Shown here: positions 60,727-64,000 of the stretch, in pieces
How the letters are laid out: the number at the start of each line of letters is the position of its first letter
Position numbering within the stretch: the stretch's first letter is position 1
Assembly: GCA_028023455.1 (NCBI GenBank)
Contig: JAQFVV010001058.1
Coordinates: 1 to 64,000, forward strand
DNA length: 64,000 bases
Source: Epiperipatus broadwayi
Lineage: Eukaryota; Onychophora; Udeonychophora; Euonychophora; Peripatidae
Direction: 5' to 3'
The notes under the pieces: generated by a model
The model's input: only the letters and a program-made list of their open reading frames with translations
What the model was told of the DNA's origin: nothing
The model's database searches: none
Position numbers and translations under genes: made by a program

Positions 60727-62570
60727 CTACATGGGCAAGTCAAAAGTCATACTGCAATTAGTCTATCACCTTTGTCAGTGAAAAATCTTAGTTCTAAACA
60801 CCTTATTGATGCTGAATTATCAATTCTTGAAAAAGGTTTGAACTTCACTATTACACCGTCTACTGTCCCATTATTGGATATAATGGCAGCCACTGAGGAG
60901 GTGACCCAAAACTTGACTCTAGCAGAAGAAGCAGAGTTATGCTGGAGAATAAAAAGGACACTTAAAAGACATCAAATGCACAAGCAGAAATCAAACATTT
61001 TTTGTGATAAGAGGAAAGCTATTAAATATCTAAATCAGGATACATCTATAATCATTCTTTCTGCTGACAAAGGTAAGACTACAGTTGTAATGGATAAAAC
61101 TGATTGTGATAACAAAATACAAGGTTTCCTTACATCAGGACAAAACAAAAAAGTAGCAAATATCCAATATGAAAGCAAAACTACAAGCATTACTCCAGAA
61201 GCATCACAGGTATTTCAGTGATTAGAAAAAAGAAAATTGCCTTCATATTTCAGCAAGATTCCTCACCTGTATAGACTACCTAAAATCCCTAAAGACAATG
61301 CTTCATTAAGGCCTATTGTTAGTTCTAGAAATTTGTCAAGATTTTAGTCAATTGGCATACAGGACACAATCCTTTATCAGGGATTCTAAGAACTTTGTAG
61401 AATTAATCATAAAGATGAAAATGGAAAGAACTGATATACTTGTAAGCTTTGATGTGGAAAGTCTTTACAAAGGTACTATGTGATGAGGCATTGTCTATTG
61501 TAAGGAAAATGCTATATGATGATAATAATTTACAAACTTAGACAACTCCATCTATTGATAGTATAATGGAATTATTAACATTCTGCATAAAACATCTTTT
61601 AATATAACTCAGATTTCTTTCAACAAAATCAAAAGATGACCATGGGAGTTCCACTGTCACTCTTACTGAGCAACATTTACATGGAAGAACTTGAATCCAT
61701 GGCTATAAATACCACTCCCTGTCCATCTAATGTGTGGATTTTGTATGTTGATGACACATTTGTGGTATGACTGCATGGTGAGGTGCAATTACACTCATTC
61801 TGGGTGCATATCAACAATATATTTTTTCAATTAAATTCACAATGAAATCATAACAAGAACAAAAATTGGTATTCTTGGATGTTCTGTGACAAGTTTCCCT
61901 CAGAGCAAGAGTATAGGAAACCAACACACACTGGCAAATACTTGGTATATATATACAATAATACCAGAAGCACTAAACATGGTATTGTACTATGATTATG
62001 GAACAGAGCAAAGGAGGTTTGTTCAGAAATCAGTGATTTGAAAGAAGAAAAGATACACATAGAACACTTATGAAGAATGGTTATCCATCAGTGGCCATCA
62101 AAAAACCTTTAATAGATGTAACAACGAGAAATCAAAAGAGAAAACAATTATTGGTACTGCAATGTATCCATACATACCAAAAATAGCAGACAAATTAAAG
62201 AAAATATGCAGTCAATATAATATTAGAACAGCTTTCCAAAGCCACATTTTGAGGAATTCTTATTTCTACTAACCCTAAACTGGAAATGCTGAAGAACAAA
62301 AACTGCATCTATAAAATATGTGAAGGTGAAAGGAAATATATTGGTGAGACACTGTTGAACAGCATTTGAAAAAACACAAACTAGTGATTAAAAGAGAAAA
62401 ATAGACATGTTTACTGCAGCAATCCATATATGTACTAATGACCATATGCCTGGATAAAGAGGAAAAACTGCATAGAAGAAAATTCAAGGAAGCTGCTTGT
62501 ATGACAATCATAAACAATCCTATAAGTCAACCCAGTGTGACAATACACAATGTATGGTAGCCTCTAATTA
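60727..62570 (+). pseudogene. Penelope-like element copy 2: RT and GIY-YIG region
   Basis: 60772-61221 is open for 149 codons: NLSSKHLIDAELSILEKGLN, then IIILSADKGKTTVVMDKTD, both signatures of the Penelope RT N-terminus. The RT continues in broken frames: LYRLPKIPKD, LRPIVSSRN, then GVPLSLLLSNIYMEELE and the catalytic box ILYVDDTFVV (about 61737-61766). The thumb region with YRKPTHTGKYL follows near 61915. The endonuclease near 62290-62530 is decayed (NCIYKICEGERKYIGET in mixed frames). Penelope elements use a telomerase-related RT. At least eight lesions make it inactive. Confidence 0.8.
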
Positions 62571-62589
62571 GTCTTGTTTTTTGGAAAAA

Positions 62590-63090
62590 TTTAATATTAA
62601 TTAAAAAAAATTGAAGGACTTAGGAGAATTTGAATTAATCCTCATATATAAATACATCAAATTTCTACTATCTGTTGCTTTGACAGAATAGCTCAGTTGG
62701 TTAGAGTATTGGTCTTAAATTTGATATTCAAAAATTTAAAGGTGTGAGTTCAACTTCTGTGTAAATGCTATCTCTATGCATATTAGGCTACCAACACCTG
62801 AAGAAGAGTGGAGAATAACACTACTCAAATGTTGTGTGATTACTATCCTGTTGTCTACTTCTGTGTTATTACTAACAAGTTGTTTGCATAGGAAAGTTTA
62901 AATAAAGTTTAAAATTTTCTATACATTCAACATTCACTCAAAGATGATGGAAATAGTCCAGCATATCACACCTATACTGCATGTTTAAGAAAATTATCAA
63001 ATAAGTTCCAACAGTTGTGATCAAATTAAAAGGATTGCAAACTATGGTAGTTCAAACAGCAGGCAGACAGCAATAGTATAATTCCCGAAA
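62590..63090 (+). repeat. Penelope repeated end (pLTR), second copy
   Basis: Collinear with 59200-59640, including the tRNA-like segment. It ends in GAAACTTGCTAAGGTTAAAC, similar to the AAACTGGCTAAAGTAGAAAA that opens copy 2 at 59650, so a third element start may follow. Confidence 0.7.
62682..62761 (+). tRNA. tRNA-like sequence in the Penelope pLTR, copy 2 (pseudo)
   Basis: GACAGAA and TTCTGT pair over 6 bp as an acceptor stem. TAGCTCAGTTGGTTAGAGT is a near-perfect D-arm with A-box, and GTGTGAGTTCAAC a B-box. The anticodon side (TTGGTCTTAAAT) is followed by an AT-rich insertion and the 3' half of the T-stem is missing. Resembles Ile- or Lys-type tRNAs. Not a functional tRNA gene. Confidence 0.55.
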
Positions 63091-64000
63091 CTTGCTAAGG
63101 TTAAACTATACATCACCAGTAAACAATGAAAAGTCATTGGCCAACAGTGAAGAGTCACCATCCAGCAATGATAAGTCTATAAAGTTCAAAGTTTCCAGAT
63201 TTATAAATAAAGTCAACAGACTTGATGAAGAAGTTAGAACCCGATGAAGTTAGAAAGCAATGAAGACTTCCACCAATGCATTTAAATGACTACATTCTTC
63301 AAGGATAATATTAGACAAGGAGAGGGAATGTTATATATACTATCAATTAATAAACTAGTCCAGATTTTATTATCATGATTAGATTGAACATTCATCACTA
63401 CAAAACAATATATGTATATTGTATCATTTTTAGATAATCGTGGGGTGTTATACATGTAAATATACTCTATTTACTACTATATACAATTAACTAAATCATG
63501 CTTTCTTTTTGTAATTCAACAAGAAATAAGTATTCGAAAAACTGAACTCTATTTCCTGGCTAATCTAATCCCTAAAAATGTGATATATATTATGACAGGC
63601 ACACTTTGTATGGCCAAGCATAAGATAGTATTACGTAAGCAAATGGTCAAGAATATGTGATACAGTCATTAAAAAGAAGGGTATGTACCATCTATATAAA
63701 TTAAAATTAAGTCAGGTTATAAAATAAGTGAGAGATGTCTACGGATATATATACTCACACACACAAGAGAAGCTAATAGTTAAGGCTTATAATTTATAAT
63801 TCGATGTGTTAGCGTATTAGCTATATGCTTATAATAAATTTTTATCATATTTTTATGTTCATTTTTTTTTAAATAAACGCAAAGATGTTTGTGCGTAATT
63901 TGTATTTATATTTTTTTTTGTTAAATGCTTCTAAAAAGAAATGGAAAGATTTAAAAGTTCCCAACATATGGGTAATTTTAAATGAAGAGTTTTATTAGTT
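63085..64000 (+). other. Unassigned end region with a possible PPT-LTR junction
   Basis: 63085-63245 is open for about 55 codons without Met (three 21 bp repeats, then FKVSRFINKVNRLDEEVRTR and a stop). After it, ACAAGGAGAGGGAA followed by TGTTATATATAC at 63329 looks like a polypurine tract and LTR start. No LTR end or partner is visible before the window ends. The rest is AT-rich without features. Confidence 0.25.

Overview
The window is strongly AT-rich metazoan DNA, almost certainly intronic and intergenic sequence of an invertebrate with a large, repeat-laden genome. The evidence is minus-strand exons with GT/AG borders separated by introns of more than 20 kb, one exon encoding a Sushi/CCP-like module, and a repeat fauna of animal type: LINEs, Gypsy-like LTR elements, Penelope-like elements, hAT transposons, foldback MITEs and a tRNA-derived SINE. 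I cannot name the species. The LTR promoter (TATA box plus a TCAGT initiator) is of arthropod style, but the same repeat mix also fits molluscs, cnidarians or flatworms. No bacterial-style gene, rRNA, CRISPR array or operon was seen.

Layout. 0.2-6.0 kb: decayed two-ORF LINE on the minus strand. 7.06-7.29 kb: Sushi-like host exon (minus). 7.48-11.0 kb: a 3.5 kb near-palindrome built of nested foldback units. 12.0-14.8 kb: another copy of its arm, split by a 1.9 kb TIR element carrying two hammerhead ribozymes in opposite orientation. 16.2-20.5 kb: degenerate tandem repeats, a foldback MITE, a long-TIR element and microsatellites. 20.5-23.8 and 28.35-31.57 kb: two RTE-type LINE copies, both broken. 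25.85-28.2 kb: a foldback MITE and a 1.8 kb solo LTR. 34.6-34.9 kb: second host exon (minus). 36.5-44.06 kb: a complete LTR element with 1.76 kb LTRs that carries only a broken gag. 44.06-45.18 kb: an inverted array of a ~408 bp unit, each with a hammerhead ribozyme. 46.9-47.7 kb: hAT transposase relic. 48.4-53.1 kb: Gypsy-type pol relic split by a second hAT relic, which itself holds a MITE. 56.6 kb: possible 42-nt host micro-exon (minus). 56.8 kb: tRNA-derived SINE with target-site duplication. 58.4-63.1 kb: tandem Penelope-like copies with tRNA-like sequences in their repeated ends and an 18-unit 25 bp array.

How it fits together. The host signal is thin: three candidate exons on the minus strand, all with phase 1 borders, compatible with one mosaic extracellular protein read from right to left. 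Everything else is layers of mobile DNA, much of it nested. The most unusual thread is self-cleaving RNA: five hammerhead-like motifs of one 44-nt design plus a degenerate sixth, in two repeat families, with a compensatory base change in stem II between copies. I read these as retrozyme-like or Penelope-related circular-RNA repeats.
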